DNA from: Catellatospora sp. TT07R-123
GTDB taxonomy: Bacteria > Actinomycetota > Actinomycetes > Mycobacteriales > Micromonosporaceae
DNA length: 64,000 nt
NCBI RefSeq assembly: GCF_018327705.1
Contig: NZ_BNEM01000002.1
Span: forward strand, 1,488,001-1,552,000
Direction: 5' to 3'
Shown: piece after piece, positions 17,146 through 24,811 of the stretch
Position numbering within the stretch: position 1 is the stretch's first letter
Layout of the letters: each line of letters starts with the position of its first letter
The notes under the pieces: model-generated
Database searches by the model: none
Told to the model about the DNA's origin: nothing
Seen by the model: the letters and a program-made list of their open reading frames with translations, nothing else
Program-made: the position numbers and the translations under genes

Positions 17146-17187
17146 GGGGAGCGCTCTCTTGACGGGAATGAGTCGGATTTGTAACGT
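17146..17187 (+). promoter_or_regulatory. GH16 promoter with LacI-family-like operator
   Basis: TTGACG (17159-17164), a 17-bp spacer and TAACGT (17182-17187) form a good sigma-A-type promoter. Abutting the -35 box is GGGGAGCGCTCTCT (17146-17159), which matches the CebR-type operator TGGGAGCGCTCCCA at 11 of 14 positions (established consensus for cello-oligosaccharide repressors in Streptomyces). Glycan-derived induction of the glucanase is inferred. Confidence 0.65.
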
Positions 17188-17276
17188 CAGCGACACACAT
17201 CTATAAAGTTTGCTTCCAATGTGTCCCGCTCGGCACCGCTTGGTGGCATCCGATCCCGAACAGGGGAGGTAGTCAC

Positions 17277-18527
17277 ATGCGCAGAGCAACACAGCTGGTC
17301 GCGCGGCTGTCGATCGCCGCGCTCGCCGCGATGGGCCTGGCCGTGCCGGTCAACCTCGTCACCGCCGCACCCGCCGCCGCGGTCGGCCCGCAGACCTGGG
17401 CCGACGAGTTCAACGCCGCCGCGGGCACGCCGGTCGACGGCAGCAAGTGGAAGTTCGACATCGGCGGCGGCGGCTACGGCAACAACGAGCTGCAGTACTA
17501 CACCAACAGCACCAGCAACGTCGCGCACGACGGCCAGGGCCACCTGGTCATCACCGCGCGCAAGGAGAACCCGGCGGGCTACAGCTGCTGGTACGGCAGC
17601 TGCCAGTACACCTCCGCGCGCCTGCTCACCCAGGGCAAGTTCACCCAGACGTACGGGCGGTTCGAGGCGCGCATCAAGATCCCGCGCGGGCAGGGCATGT
17701 GGCCCGCGTTCTGGATGCTGGGCAACGACATCGCCACCAACCCGTGGCCCAACAACGGCGAGATCGACATCATGGAGAACATCGGCTCCGAGCCGGGCAC
17801 CGTCCACGGCAGCCTGCACGGTCCGGGCTACTCCGGCGGCAACCCGCTCACCGGGCAGTACACCCTGCCGGGCGGCGCCGCGCTGTCCAACGATTTCCAC
17901 ACGTACGCCGTCGACTGGGCGCCGGGGTCGGTGACCTGGTACCTCGACGGCGTCCAGTACTCCCGCAAGACCAGCGCCGACGCGGGCGGCAACCGCTGGG
18001 TCTTCGACCACCCGTTCTTCATGATCATGAACGTGGCCGTGGGCGGCAACTGGCCCGGCTCCCCCAACGCCGGCACGTCGTTCCCGCAGACGATGGTCGT
18101 CGACTACGTCCGCGTGTACGCCAACGACGGCGGCACCACCCCCGGCGCGTCGTCGATCATCGGCACCGGCAGCAACCGCTGCATCGACATCCCCAGCTCG
18201 AACGCGGTCGACGGAGCGCGTCTGCAGATCTGGGACTGCAACGGCACGGACGCCCAGAAGTGGACCTTCGCGGCCGACGGCAGCGTGCAGGCGCTGGGCA
18301 AGTGCATGGACGTCGCGGCGGGCTCCACGGCCGACGGCGCGGCGGTCCAGCTCTACACCTGCAACGGCACCGGAGCACAGAAGTTCACCCTCAACGCCGC
18401 GGGCGACCTGGTGAACCCGCAGGCCAACAAGTGCGTCGACGTCACCGGCGCGGCCACCGGCAACGGCGCCAAGCTCCAGCTGTGGACCTGCGGCGGCGGC
18501 AGCAACCAGAAGTGGCGCAAGGGGTAA
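17277..18527 (+). CDS. Secreted GH16 endo-beta-1,3-glucanase with CBM13
   Basis: 416 aa, ATG preceded by GGGGAGG. Signal peptide 1-35 (APAAAVG). The GH16 jelly roll spans about 38-275 and carries the active-site motif GEIDIMENIG: nucleophile Glu162, helper Asp164, acid/base Glu167, with the beta-bulge spacing ExDxxE of laminarinases. MWPAFWMLG precedes it and FDHPFFMIMNVAVGGNWPG follows. The C-terminal 130 residues are a ricin-B-like CBM13 with three repeats ending in QKWTF, QKFTL and QKWRK and paired Cys. The enzyme would cleave beta-1,3-glucans (fungal wall, laminarin or callose) outside the cell. The gene stands alone and is bracketed on both sides by mirrored copies of two palindromic repeat families. 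Confidence 0.93.
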   Translation: MRRATQLVARLSIAALAAMGLAVPVNLVTAAPAAAVGPQTWADEFNAAAGTPVDGSKWKFDIGGGGYGNNELQYYTNSTSNVAHDGQGHLVITARKENPAGYSCWYGSCQYTSARLLTQGKFTQTYGRFEARIKIPRGQGMWPAFWMLGNDIATNPWPNNGEIDIMENIGSEPGTVHGSLHGPGYSGGNPLTGQYTLPGGAALSNDFHTYAVDWAPGSVTWYLDGVQYSRKTSADAGGNRWVFDHPFFMIMNVAVGGNWPGSPNAGTSFPQTMVVDYVRVYANDGGTTPGASSIIGTGSNRCIDIPSSNAVDGARLQIWDCNGTDAQKWTFAADGSVQALGKCMDVAAGSTADGAAVQLYTCNGTGAQKFTLNAAGDLVNPQANKCVDVTGAATGNGAKLQLWTCGGGSNQKWRKG

Positions 18528-18592
18528 CCCGCACGCCGACCGGGCCCGCCGCGCTCCGCACGGCGGGCCCACCCCACCCACCAGCGGCCCGA

Positions 18593-18656
18593 CAGCCCGG
18601 CAGCCCGGCAGCCCGGCAGCCCGGCAGCCCGGCAGCCCGGCAGCCCGGCAGCCCGC
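18593..18656. repeat. Tandem octamer CAGCCCGG, 8 copies
   Basis: Eight consecutive units; the last has one change (CAGCCCGC). It ends exactly where the extended arm of the adjacent palindrome begins. Short-period repeats of this kind vary by slippage and may differ between strains. Confidence 0.9.
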
Positions 18657-18659
18657 GAT

Positions 18660-18720
18660 GATCGCTGTCTCCGGTCACGACGTCAGCTACCAGGCGATTT
18701 CTCGACCGGAAACTGCGATC
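18660..18720. repeat. 61-bp palindromic element, copy 2
   Basis: Arms GATCGCTGTCTCCGGTC (18660-18676) and GACCGGAAACTGCGATC (18704-18720) with a 27-nt centre. Pairing extends outward by CGAT/ATCG to 18656-18724. It lies between the convergent glucanase and TetR genes. Confidence 0.85.
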
Positions 18721-18747
18721 ATCGCCCCCACCGCCCGGCGCGACAGG

Positions 18748-18809
18748 CGATCAGGAAGCTGTGCCCGCGACACGCCGTCGAGCACTGCCATAAGTTCATG
18801 ATCAACGGG
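18748..18809 (-). repeat. 62-bp element, copy 2 (inverted)
   Basis: Reverse complement of 16923-16984 over all 62 bases; homology stops sharply at both ends. With copy 1 it forms a perfect inverted pair around the GH16 gene. Confidence 0.9.
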
Positions 18810-18865
18810 AAGGGGCACCGCGCGGCGCGGGGCGGGGCGAGGGCGGGGGTGGTGGTGGGCGGCCT

Positions 18866-19447
18866 TCAGGCGCGGCGGCCGCGGATGCCGAGGATGCGGC
18901 GGCCGACGGTGATCAGCTGCTCGCGCAGCACGTCGGCCGGGTGGTGCGCCAGGATCGGCGAGGAGGCGGTGGTCGCGATGCCCGCCAGCGCCGCGACGGC
19001 GTTGATCTCCGCGGCCGGGGTGTCGTCGAGGGTCATCAGCTCGGCCGGGCGCCGGAACATCTCGACGATGTCCGGGTGGCTCTCCAGCGCGCTGGTCACG
19101 CCCGGGTCGGTGCCGATCATGGCGATCAGAGCCCGGTGCTTGACGGTCAGGTCGACCAGGCCCGACAGCATCGCGTCGGCCCGCGCGGCCGGGGTGCGCT
19201 GGGCCTGGGCGGTGGTGATGATGCCGCGCAGCTCCTCGATGGCGGGGGCGATCACCGCGGTGAGGATGTCGTCGCGGGTCTTGAAGTGGTGGTAGATCGC
19301 GGCCTTCGTCACACCGAGGTTGTCGGCGATCATCTGAAGCGAGGTGCCCGCGAAGCTGTGCATGGCGAACAGCCGGCAGGCCTCGTGGATCAGGCGCTGC
19401 CGGGTGCGTTCCGGGCCGCGCGAGTCGGCCTGGGCCACAGCTGTCAC
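18866..19447 (-). CDS. TetR-family repressor
   Basis: 193 aa. The N-terminal TetR helix-turn-helix is clear: RQRLIHEACRLFAMHSFAGT, SLQMIADNLGVTKAAIYHHF and KTRDDILTAVI (residues about 18-65). The C-terminal ligand domain is helical and unassigned. It is divergent from the MMPL exporter gene, with 278 bp between them that carry six regularly spaced copies of an inverted repeat (19503-19631). By precedent for such pairs it represses the exporter and probably itself, with a lipophilic inducer. A second small palindrome, CAGGGA/TCCCTG (about 19477-19491), is closer to its own start. Confidence 0.92.
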   Translation of the reverse strand: MTAVAQADSRGPERTRQRLIHEACRLFAMHSFAGTSLQMIADNLGVTKAAIYHHFKTRDDILTAVIAPAIEELRGIITTAQAQRTPAARADAMLSGLVDLTVKHRALIAMIGTDPGVTSALESHPDIVEMFRRPAELMTLDDTPAAEINAVAALAGIATTASSPILAHHPADVLREQLITVGRRILGIRGRRA

Positions 19448-19502
19448 GGCGTACTCCTTACCAGATCACTCACTTCAGGGAAAGTCCCTGCTCGTAAAGG
19501 CT

Positions 19503-19631
19503 AGCCGTTCGGCAATCCCTCGCCCAGCCGTTCGGCTAGCTGGGAACTTACCGAACGGCAAGCTGAAAACTTGCCGAACGTCAAGTTCACGCCTTGCCGA
19601 TCGGCTTGCTCCCACCTTGCCGAACGGCTAG
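19503..19631. promoter_or_regulatory. Array of six operator-like inverted repeats
   Basis: Consensus CTTGCCGAACGGCAAG (arms CTTGCCG / CGGCAAG around two bases). Copies lie at about 19503-19515, 19526-19540, 19548-19562, 19570-19585, 19592-19608 and 19615-19631, with centres 22-23 bp apart, close to two helical turns. The outer copies are degenerate on one side. The array lies between the divergent TetR and MMPL genes. Confidence 0.8.
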
Positions 19632-19725
19632 TGTCGGGCCGGATGCGGCGTACCCCTCCACGCAGTGTGAACAGCGTGTTTCGCCGTGATTACCGCCACC
19701 CTTCCACCGTTCGGAGTCCTCCACC

Positions 19726-21921
19726 GTGGCAACGTTCCTCTACCGTCTCGGCCGGTTCTCGTACCGTCGCCGCTGGCTGGTGCTCGGCGTCTGGGTGCTG
19801 CTGCTCGCCCTCGCGGGTGCCGGTGCCGCCACCCTTTCGGGCACGATGTCCAACGACTTCAAGATTCCGGGCACCGAGGCGCAGCGGGCGATCGACCAGC
19901 TGAGCGAGCGCTTCCCCGAGGCGCACGCCGGCGGTGCCAGCGCCCGCGTCGTGTTCGCCATGCCCGAGGGCAAGACCGTCGCCGACCCCGCCGTGCAGGC
20001 CGCGATCGGCCAGGTCGTGGCGCAGTTGCAGCACGCGCCGCAGGTGGCGCGGGTCGTCGACCCGTACACGGCGAAGTCCATCTCCATGGACGGCCGCTAC
20101 GCCTTCGCCCAGGTCTCCTACGCGGTGCAGGGGATGGCGCTGACCGACGGCGACCGCGAGGCGCTGATGGACGCGGCGCAGACCGGCCGCGACGCCGGGC
20201 TGACCGTGGAGGTCGGCGGTGACGCGCTGCGGGCCAACCCGGAGACCGGCATCGTCGAGGTCATCGGCCTGGCCATCGCCGCGCTCGTGCTGATCATCAC
20301 GCTCGGCTCGCTGGTCGCGGCCGGGCTGCCGCTGCTGACCGCGTTCGCGGGCGTGGCCGTCGGCATGGCGGGCATCCTCATCGCCACCCGCGTCGCCGAC
20401 ATCAACTCCAACAGCCTGATCCTGGCGCTGATGCTGGGCCTGGCCGTCGGCATCGACTACGCCCTGTTCATCGTGTCCCGGTTCCGGCACGAACTGCTGG
20501 TGCGCAAGGACGGCGCGGAGGCGGCCGGGCGCGCGGTGGGCACGGCCGGTTCGGCGGTCGTCTTCGCCGGCCTCACCGTGATCATCGCGCTGGCGGCGCT
20601 GTCGGTGGTCGGCATCCCCCTGCTGCGCGGTATGGGCCTGACCGCCGCCGGCGTCGTCGCCATCGCGGTGCTGGTCGCCATCACCCTGCTGCCCGCGCTG
20701 CTCGGCTTCACCGGCGAGCGCCTGGTCAAGGGCCGCCTGTTCGGCCACGCCACCCCCGATCCCGAGGCCGACGGCGGGCCGGTGCCGATGGGCGAGCGCT
20801 GGGCCCGGTTCGTGGTCCGCTTCCGGATCCCGGTGCTGATCCTGGCCATCGCCGCGCTCGCCGTGATCGCGATCCCGGCCAAGGACCTGCGCCTCGGCCT
20901 GCCCGACGACGGCATGCAGCCCTCGACCACCACCCAGCGCAAGGCGTACGACCTGCTCAGCAACGGTTTCGGGCCGGGCTTCAACGGCTCGCTGGTGATC
21001 GTCGCCGAGCTGCCCGCGGGCACAGACCCGCAGGCGGCGACCATGACGCTCGCCGGAAAGCTGATGACCCTGCCCAACGTGGCGTACGCCGCGCCGCAGG
21101 GCCTGAGCCCCGACGCCCGCACCGCGCTGGTGGCCGTCATCCCGAAGACCGGCCCCAACGACCCGGCCACCGCCGAGCTGGTGCACCGCATCCGCGACCA
21201 CCGCGCCGAGATCGCCGCCGGAACCGGCGCCACGCTCGCGGTCACCGGCGTCACCGCGCTGGCCATCGACGTCTCCACCCGCCTGGACGACGCGCTCGTG
21301 CCGTACCTGGCCGTCGTGGTCGGGCTGGCGTTCCTGCTGCTGCTGCTCGTGTTCCGGTCGCTGCTGGTGCCGCTCAAGGCCACGCTCGGGTTCCTGCTCA
21401 GCGTCGCCGCCACGTTCGGCGCGGTGGTGGCCGTGTTCCAGTGGGGCTGGCTGGGCGACGTGTTCGGCGTCGAGGTGACCGGGCCGATCATGAGCATGCT
21501 GCCGGTGCTGCTCATCGGCATCCTGTTCGGCCTGGCCATGGACTACCAGGTGTTCCTGGTGACCCGGATGCGCGAGGACTTCGTGCACGGCGCCCCGGCC
21601 CGCGAGGCGGTCGTCACCGGGTTCCGCCACGGCGCACGGGTCGTCACGGCCGCGGCGATCATCATGATCAGCGTGTTCGGCGGGTTCGTGTTCTCGGGCG
21701 AGACGCTGATCCAGTCGATCGGCTTCGCGCTGGCGTTCGGCGTGCTGGTGGACGCGTTCGTCGTACGCATGACGATCGTGCCCGCGGTGATGTCGCTGCT
21801 GGGCAAGGCCGCCTGGTGGCTGCCGCGCTGGCTGGGCCGGATCCTGCCCGACATGGACGTCGAGGGCCAGCGCCTGAACAAGCCGGAACCCGCCCCGGCC
21901 GAGCCGGTCACGGTCGCCTGA
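19726..21921 (+). CDS. MMPL-family (RND superfamily) exporter
   Basis: 731 aa from the GTG at 19726. Topology is typical of the family: one helix (about 17-38), an external domain (SNDFKIPGTEAQRAIDQLSE...), five to six helices including LMLGLAVGIDYALFIVSRFRHE with the conserved G-x-D-Y proton-relay motif, then a repeat of the same plan (helix ILAIAALAVIAIPAK, second external domain, and LIGILFGLAMDYQVFLVTRMRED). The two D-Y motifs are the sites expected to carry protons. Mycobacterial MmpLs move wall lipids; actinomycete relatives near TetR genes often export lipophilic compounds. The substrate is unknown. A strong terminator follows. Confidence 0.93.
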   Translation: MATFLYRLGRFSYRRRWLVLGVWVLLLALAGAGAATLSGTMSNDFKIPGTEAQRAIDQLSERFPEAHAGGASARVVFAMPEGKTVADPAVQAAIGQVVAQLQHAPQVARVVDPYTAKSISMDGRYAFAQVSYAVQGMALTDGDREALMDAAQTGRDAGLTVEVGGDALRANPETGIVEVIGLAIAALVLIITLGSLVAAGLPLLTAFAGVAVGMAGILIATRVADINSNSLILALMLGLAVGIDYALFIVSRFRHELLVRKDGAEAAGRAVGTAGSAVVFAGLTVIIALAALSVVGIPLLRGMGLTAAGVVAIAVLVAITLLPALLGFTGERLVKGRLFGHATPDPEADGGPVPMGERWARFVVRFRIPVLILAIAALAVIAIPAKDLRLGLPDDGMQPSTTTQRKAYDLLSNGFGPGFNGSLVIVAELPAGTDPQAATMTLAGKLMTLPNVAYAAPQGLSPDARTALVAVIPKTGPNDPATAELVHRIRDHRAEIAAGTGATLAVTGVTALAIDVSTRLDDALVPYLAVVVGLAFLLLLLVFRSLLVPLKATLGFLLSVAATFGAVVAVFQWGWLGDVFGVEVTGPIMSMLPVLLIGILFGLAMDYQVFLVTRMREDFVHGAPAREAVVTGFRHGARVVTAAAIIMISVFGGFVFSGETLIQSIGFALAFGVLVDAFVVRMTIVPAVMSLLGKAAWWLPRWLGRILPDMDVEGQRLNKPEPAPAEPVTVA

Positions 21922-21932
21922 CGGACCACCCC

Positions 21933-21967
21933 GCGTGCCCCGGACGCCGAAGGCGTCCGGGGCACGC
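21933..21967 (+). terminator. Terminator after the MMPL gene
   Basis: A perfect 16-bp stem, GCGTGCCCCGGACGCC (21933-21948) and GGCGTCCGGGGCACGC (21952-21967), with a GAA triloop, 11 bp after the stop. The stem is strong enough to work without a T-tract. Confidence 0.8.
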
Positions 21968-22007
21968 GCCTGTCCGGTGCGCGCGTTCCGGGGCGCCCGG
22001 CGGGTTC

Positions 22008-22071
22008 GTGCAGTTTCGGGGAAAGTGCTGGAAAACGCGCCAAGATTCGTGCAGTTTCCCCGAAACTGCCC
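22008..22071. repeat. 64-bp palindromic element, copy B (centre inverted)
   Basis: Arms 22008-22028 and 22051-22071 share GCAGTTTCGGGGAAA / TTTCCCCGAAACTGC. The 22-nt centre is the reverse complement of that in the other three copies (GCGCCAAGATTC against GAATCTTGACGCGC), so the whole element is in the opposite orientation. Confidence 0.88.
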
Positions 22072-22183
22072 GAACCCACGCGGGGCGCGGGGCGCGGGGC
22101 ACGCGCGGGTCGGTCGCGTCGCGTGGGGACGGACGTGCGACACAGTGGCGGTTAAGTGCCACCGAGTGGGGTAGAAAGCGTTC

Positions 22184-22516
22184 GTGTCCCGACAGACCTG
22201 GATCATCATCGCCGTCATCGGCGGTATCCTCTGCCTGCTCACCCTCTGGGGTGCGATCAAGCTGGGCAAGCGGCTCTTCCTGACCAAGCGGCTGCTGGAC
22301 CAGGTCGGCGCCGGCGGCAAGTGGGCCTTCTACGGCGCGCTGATCTACACGTTCCTGCCGATCGACCTGCTGCCCGACCCCATCTACCTCGACGACATGG
22401 GCGTGCTCGCCGCCGCCCTGGTCTACCTCACCAGCCTGCTGCGCAAGCGCGGGGTGAAACTGCCGCTGCCGCGCTCGCACCAGTCAGACGGCGAGCGCGG
22501 CAGCGTACGGCGCTAG
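22184..22516 (+). CDS. YkvA-like (DUF1232) small membrane protein
   Basis: 110 aa from the GTG at 22184. Two hydrophobic segments: residues 4-24 (WIIIAVIGGILCLLTLWGAI) and about 47-85. The second holds the DUF1232 signature YTFLPIDLLPDPIYLDDMG followed by VLAAALVYL. The family is widespread and of unknown biochemical role; some members are stress-related. The C-terminus is basic and hydrophilic. It converges on the ABC permease gene with only 4 bp between stops. Confidence 0.88.
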   Translation: MSRQTWIIIAVIGGILCLLTLWGAIKLGKRLFLTKRLLDQVGAGGKWAFYGALIYTFLPIDLLPDPIYLDDMGVLAAALVYLTSLLRKRGVKLPLPRSHQSDGERGSVRR

Positions 22517-22520
22517 CCGA

Positions 22521-23588
22521 TCAGGCGTCGTCCCACTTGAACAGCAGCGCGGCGATGGCCGACACCACCACCGAGAACGCGGCCAGGATGCCGACGGTGG
22601 GCAGCGTGGCGGAGAAGCCCTCGCCGCGCACCATCACGTCCTGCATCGAGCTGACCAGGTGCTTGAGCGGCAGCAGGTTGGAGACCTGCTGCAGCCACTC
22701 GGGCGCCCCGTCGAGCGGGAAGAACGCGCCCGACAGGAACGCCATCGGCAGCACGATCAGGTTCGCGATCGCGCTGGCGGCCTCGGACGTCTTGGCCGCC
22801 GCCCCGGCGAGCAGGCCGATCGACAGGAACGCCAGCGTCCCGACGACCATGAGCGGGATGAAGGCGTACCACTGATCCGACAGTTGCAGGCCGAACGTGG
22901 GCAAGAGCGCGACCCCGATGAACACGGCCGACTGCACCAGCGCGAGCAGGACGCTGACCGACACCCGGGCGCCGATCACCGAGGCCAGCGGCACCGGGGA
23001 CAGCCGCAGCCGCCGCAGGATCTTCTTCTGCCGCCACGACACCAGGGTCAGCGCGGCGCCGAACGTCGCGCCGCTGGCGATCGCCCAGCCCAGCAGGCCC
23101 GGGGTCATGTACTGGATCGCCTTGAGCGACTCGTCCTCGACCGGCTTGCTGGTGAGGGTCAGCGCGGGTTTGGTCACACCCGCGGCCGCCAGATTGGACT
23201 GCTGCACGAACGCCTGCATGATGCCCTGCACCGTGGCCGCCTTGACCTGGTCGGCGGCGGAGAAGTGCACGATGATCTGGTCACCCTGCTGCTCCAGCGC
23301 CGCGGCGACGTCGCCCTTGCGCACCTTCTCCAGCGCCGCGGCGCGGTCGTCCTCGCGGGTCACCGAGAGCACGTCGGCCAGCTGCTGCTTGGCGTCGGCG
23401 GGCAGGTTGTCCAGGGCCGTGATCGACCCGATCTGCACGACGTCGGTGCGGGAGGCGCCCGGCGACTTGAACAGCGCCCCGAAGATGATCAGGAACATCA
23501 GCGGGAACAGGACGGTGAAGAACAGCGCGGTGCGGTCGCGGAAGAAGCCGCGCGCCATGGCCGCGGAGAGGCTGATCAGGCTTTTCAT
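22521..23588 (-). CDS. ABC-2 type transporter permease
   Basis: 355 aa from the ATG at 23588, overlapping the stop of the ATPase gene (ATGA junction), so the two are co-translated. It has an N-terminal helix (FFTVLFPLMFLIIFGALF, about 24-41), a large external domain (about 45-190) as in exporters of the YhgE/ABC2_membrane_3 type, then five C-terminal helices including FLSIGLLAGAAAKTSEAAS and VLPMAFLSGAFFPLDGAPEWL, a well-conserved permease signature. Together with 23585-24499 it forms an exporter of the drug/lipid type. The substrate is not apparent. Confidence 0.9.
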   Translation of the reverse strand: MKSLISLSAAMARGFFRDRTALFFTVLFPLMFLIIFGALFKSPGASRTDVVQIGSITALDNLPADAKQQLADVLSVTREDDRAAALEKVRKGDVAAALEQQGDQIIVHFSAADQVKAATVQGIMQAFVQQSNLAAAGVTKPALTLTSKPVEDESLKAIQYMTPGLLGWAIASGATFGAALTLVSWRQKKILRRLRLSPVPLASVIGARVSVSVLLALVQSAVFIGVALLPTFGLQLSDQWYAFIPLMVVGTLAFLSIGLLAGAAAKTSEAASAIANLIVLPMAFLSGAFFPLDGAPEWLQQVSNLLPLKHLVSSMQDVMVRGEGFSATLPTVGILAAFSVVVSAIAALLFKWDDA

Positions 23589-24499
23589 GCGCGGTACTCC
23601 CGTCCGGTCAGGTGCAGGAAGACGTCCTCGAGCGTGGCGCCGCGCACCGACAGGCCGCGCAGCGCGTCCCGCTCGGCCAGGGCCGACAGCACGGGCGCGG
23701 GCGTACGCGTGGCGAATGTCAGCGACACCCCGTCGTCGTCCACCTCCACGCCGTCGACCAGCGACCGGGCCGCGTCGAGCGTCAGTACGCCGCTCTCCAC
23801 CGAGATGCGCGTCGGCGCGTCGAGGTCGCGTACGAGCGTGGCGGGCGGACCCGACTCCAGGATCTTGCCGTGGTCCATGATGGCGACCCGGTCGCAGAGT
23901 GACTCGGCCTCGTCCAGGTAGTGCGTGGTCAGCACCACGGTGCGGCCCTGGGAGTTGATGTCGCGCAGCACGTCCCACAGGTTGCGGCGCGCCTGCGGGT
24001 CCAGGCCCGAGGTCGGCTCGTCGAGGAAGACCAGGTCGGGCTCGTGCGCCAGCGCGCACGCGATGGACAGGCGCTGCTGCTGGCCGCCGGACAGCTGCTC
24101 GTTGCGCTTGCCGGCCATGTCGGCCAGCCCGACGCGGTCGAGCCACTCGTCGGCCTTCTTGGCGGAGACGCCGTACAGCGAGGCGAAGGTGCGGATCTGC
24201 TCGCGGGCGGTCAGCCGCTCGAAGAACGCGCTGGCCTGCAACTGCACGCCGATGCGGGGCAGCAGCCTGGGGTTGCGCGGCCAGGGCTTCTCGCCGAACA
24301 GGGTTACCTGGCCGCCGTCGGGCTGGCGCAGCCCTTCGATCATCTCCAGGGTGGTGGTCTTGCCGGCGCCGTTCGGGCCGAGGATGCCGAAGAACTCCCC
24401 CGCCTGCACCTCGAACGACACCCCGTCCACGGCCACGAGTTCCCCGTAGGCCTTGCGCAGGTCGGTGACCTGGATCGTCGGTGACATGCGTTGCACCAT
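23585..24499 (-). CDS. ABC-2 type transporter ATP-binding protein
   Basis: 304 aa; ATGs at 24499 and 24487 are both possible starts. Walker A GPNGAGKTTT (41-50), Q-loop at about Gln86, signature LSGGQQQR (136-143), Walker B LVFLDEPTSGLD (156-167) and the switch His in VVLTTHYLDEAE are all intact, so it is an active ATPase. The C-terminal 80 residues are a regulatory extension (RISVESGVLTLDAARSLVDG) of the DrrA/NodI type. It powers the permease encoded just downstream. Confidence 0.94.
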   Translation of the reverse strand: MVQRMSPTIQVTDLRKAYGELVAVDGVSFEVQAGEFFGILGPNGAGKTTTLEMIEGLRQPDGGQVTLFGEKPWPRNPRLLPRIGVQLQASAFFERLTAREQIRTFASLYGVSAKKADEWLDRVGLADMAGKRNEQLSGGQQQRLSIACALAHEPDLVFLDEPTSGLDPQARRNLWDVLRDINSQGRTVVLTTHYLDEAESLCDRVAIMDHGKILESGPPATLVRDLDAPTRISVESGVLTLDAARSLVDGVEVDDDGVSLTFATRTPAPVLSALAERDALRGLSVRGATLEDVFLHLTGREYRA

Positions 24500-24540
24500 A
24501 CCGACTTCACGCCATCGCGATCATCCCGATTAGACGGTGC

Positions 24541-24792
24541 CTATCCGGCGAAACGGTCGAGAAGCTGCCTTTCCGCCCGCTCCACCGCCTCGTCGTCGGC
24601 GGGGTCGGGCACCTTCACCCCGGCCCCGGTCACCGTGTACCACTCGTCGGCGCCGCGATACTGCACCCGCAGCGTGACCTGCCCGTCCGGGCCTACCCGC
24701 GGCTCCATGGACAGGTCCCCGGTGATGGTCCCGACCTCGTCGGTCATGACCCCGCCGGGCGGGGCCGTCATGTTCGTCACCATGAAGATCAC
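24541..24792 (-). CDS. Small uncharacterised protein
   Basis: 83 aa from a GTG at 24792; ATGs at 24783 and 24771 are equally plausible and no ribosome site decides. Soluble and acidic, one beta-rich unit (GTITGDLSMEPRVGPDGQVT, VQYRGADEWYTVTGAGVKVP) with a C-terminal helix (DDEAVERAERQLLDRFAG). Downstream of, and in the same direction as, the LigD-type primase gene with a 19-bp gap, so perhaps co-transcribed. No family recognised. Confidence 0.65.
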   Translation of the reverse strand: MIFMVTNMTAPPGGVMTDEVGTITGDLSMEPRVGPDGQVTLRVQYRGADEWYTVTGAGVKVPDPADDEAVERAERQLLDRFAG

Positions 24793-24811
24793 ATACCCGG
24801 TGCGGAGATGC

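Larger units (their letters stand above)
16857..17276. other. 420-bp intergenic region with two repeat elements and a promoter
   Basis: No gene is seen here: frames are short and codon bias is absent. In order it holds a C-rich tract (16857-16920), a 62-bp element (16923-16984), a 61-bp palindrome (17023-17083), and the operator and promoter of the glucanase (17146-17187). Confidence 0.8.
18528..18865. other. 338-bp intergenic region made largely of repeats
   Basis: No gene is supported. It holds an octamer tandem array (18593-18656), a 61-bp palindrome (18660-18720) and the inverted 62-bp element (18748-18809). The flanking genes are convergent. Confidence 0.8.

Noticed and set aside
18593-18656. 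CRISPR or origin iterons
   Set aside because: An 8-bp contiguous tandem with no spacers and no replication gene nearby.
16923-18809. Insertion sequence around the GH16 gene
   Set aside because: No transposase-like frame lies between the inverted repeats, and no target duplication was seen by eye; retained only as a finding on repeat arrangement.
19690-22320. Long open frame (876 aa) on the strand opposite the MMPL gene
   Set aside because: His/Gln/Arg-rich composition and lack of family motifs are typical of antisense frames in high-GC DNA; the plus-strand MMPL protein is unambiguous.
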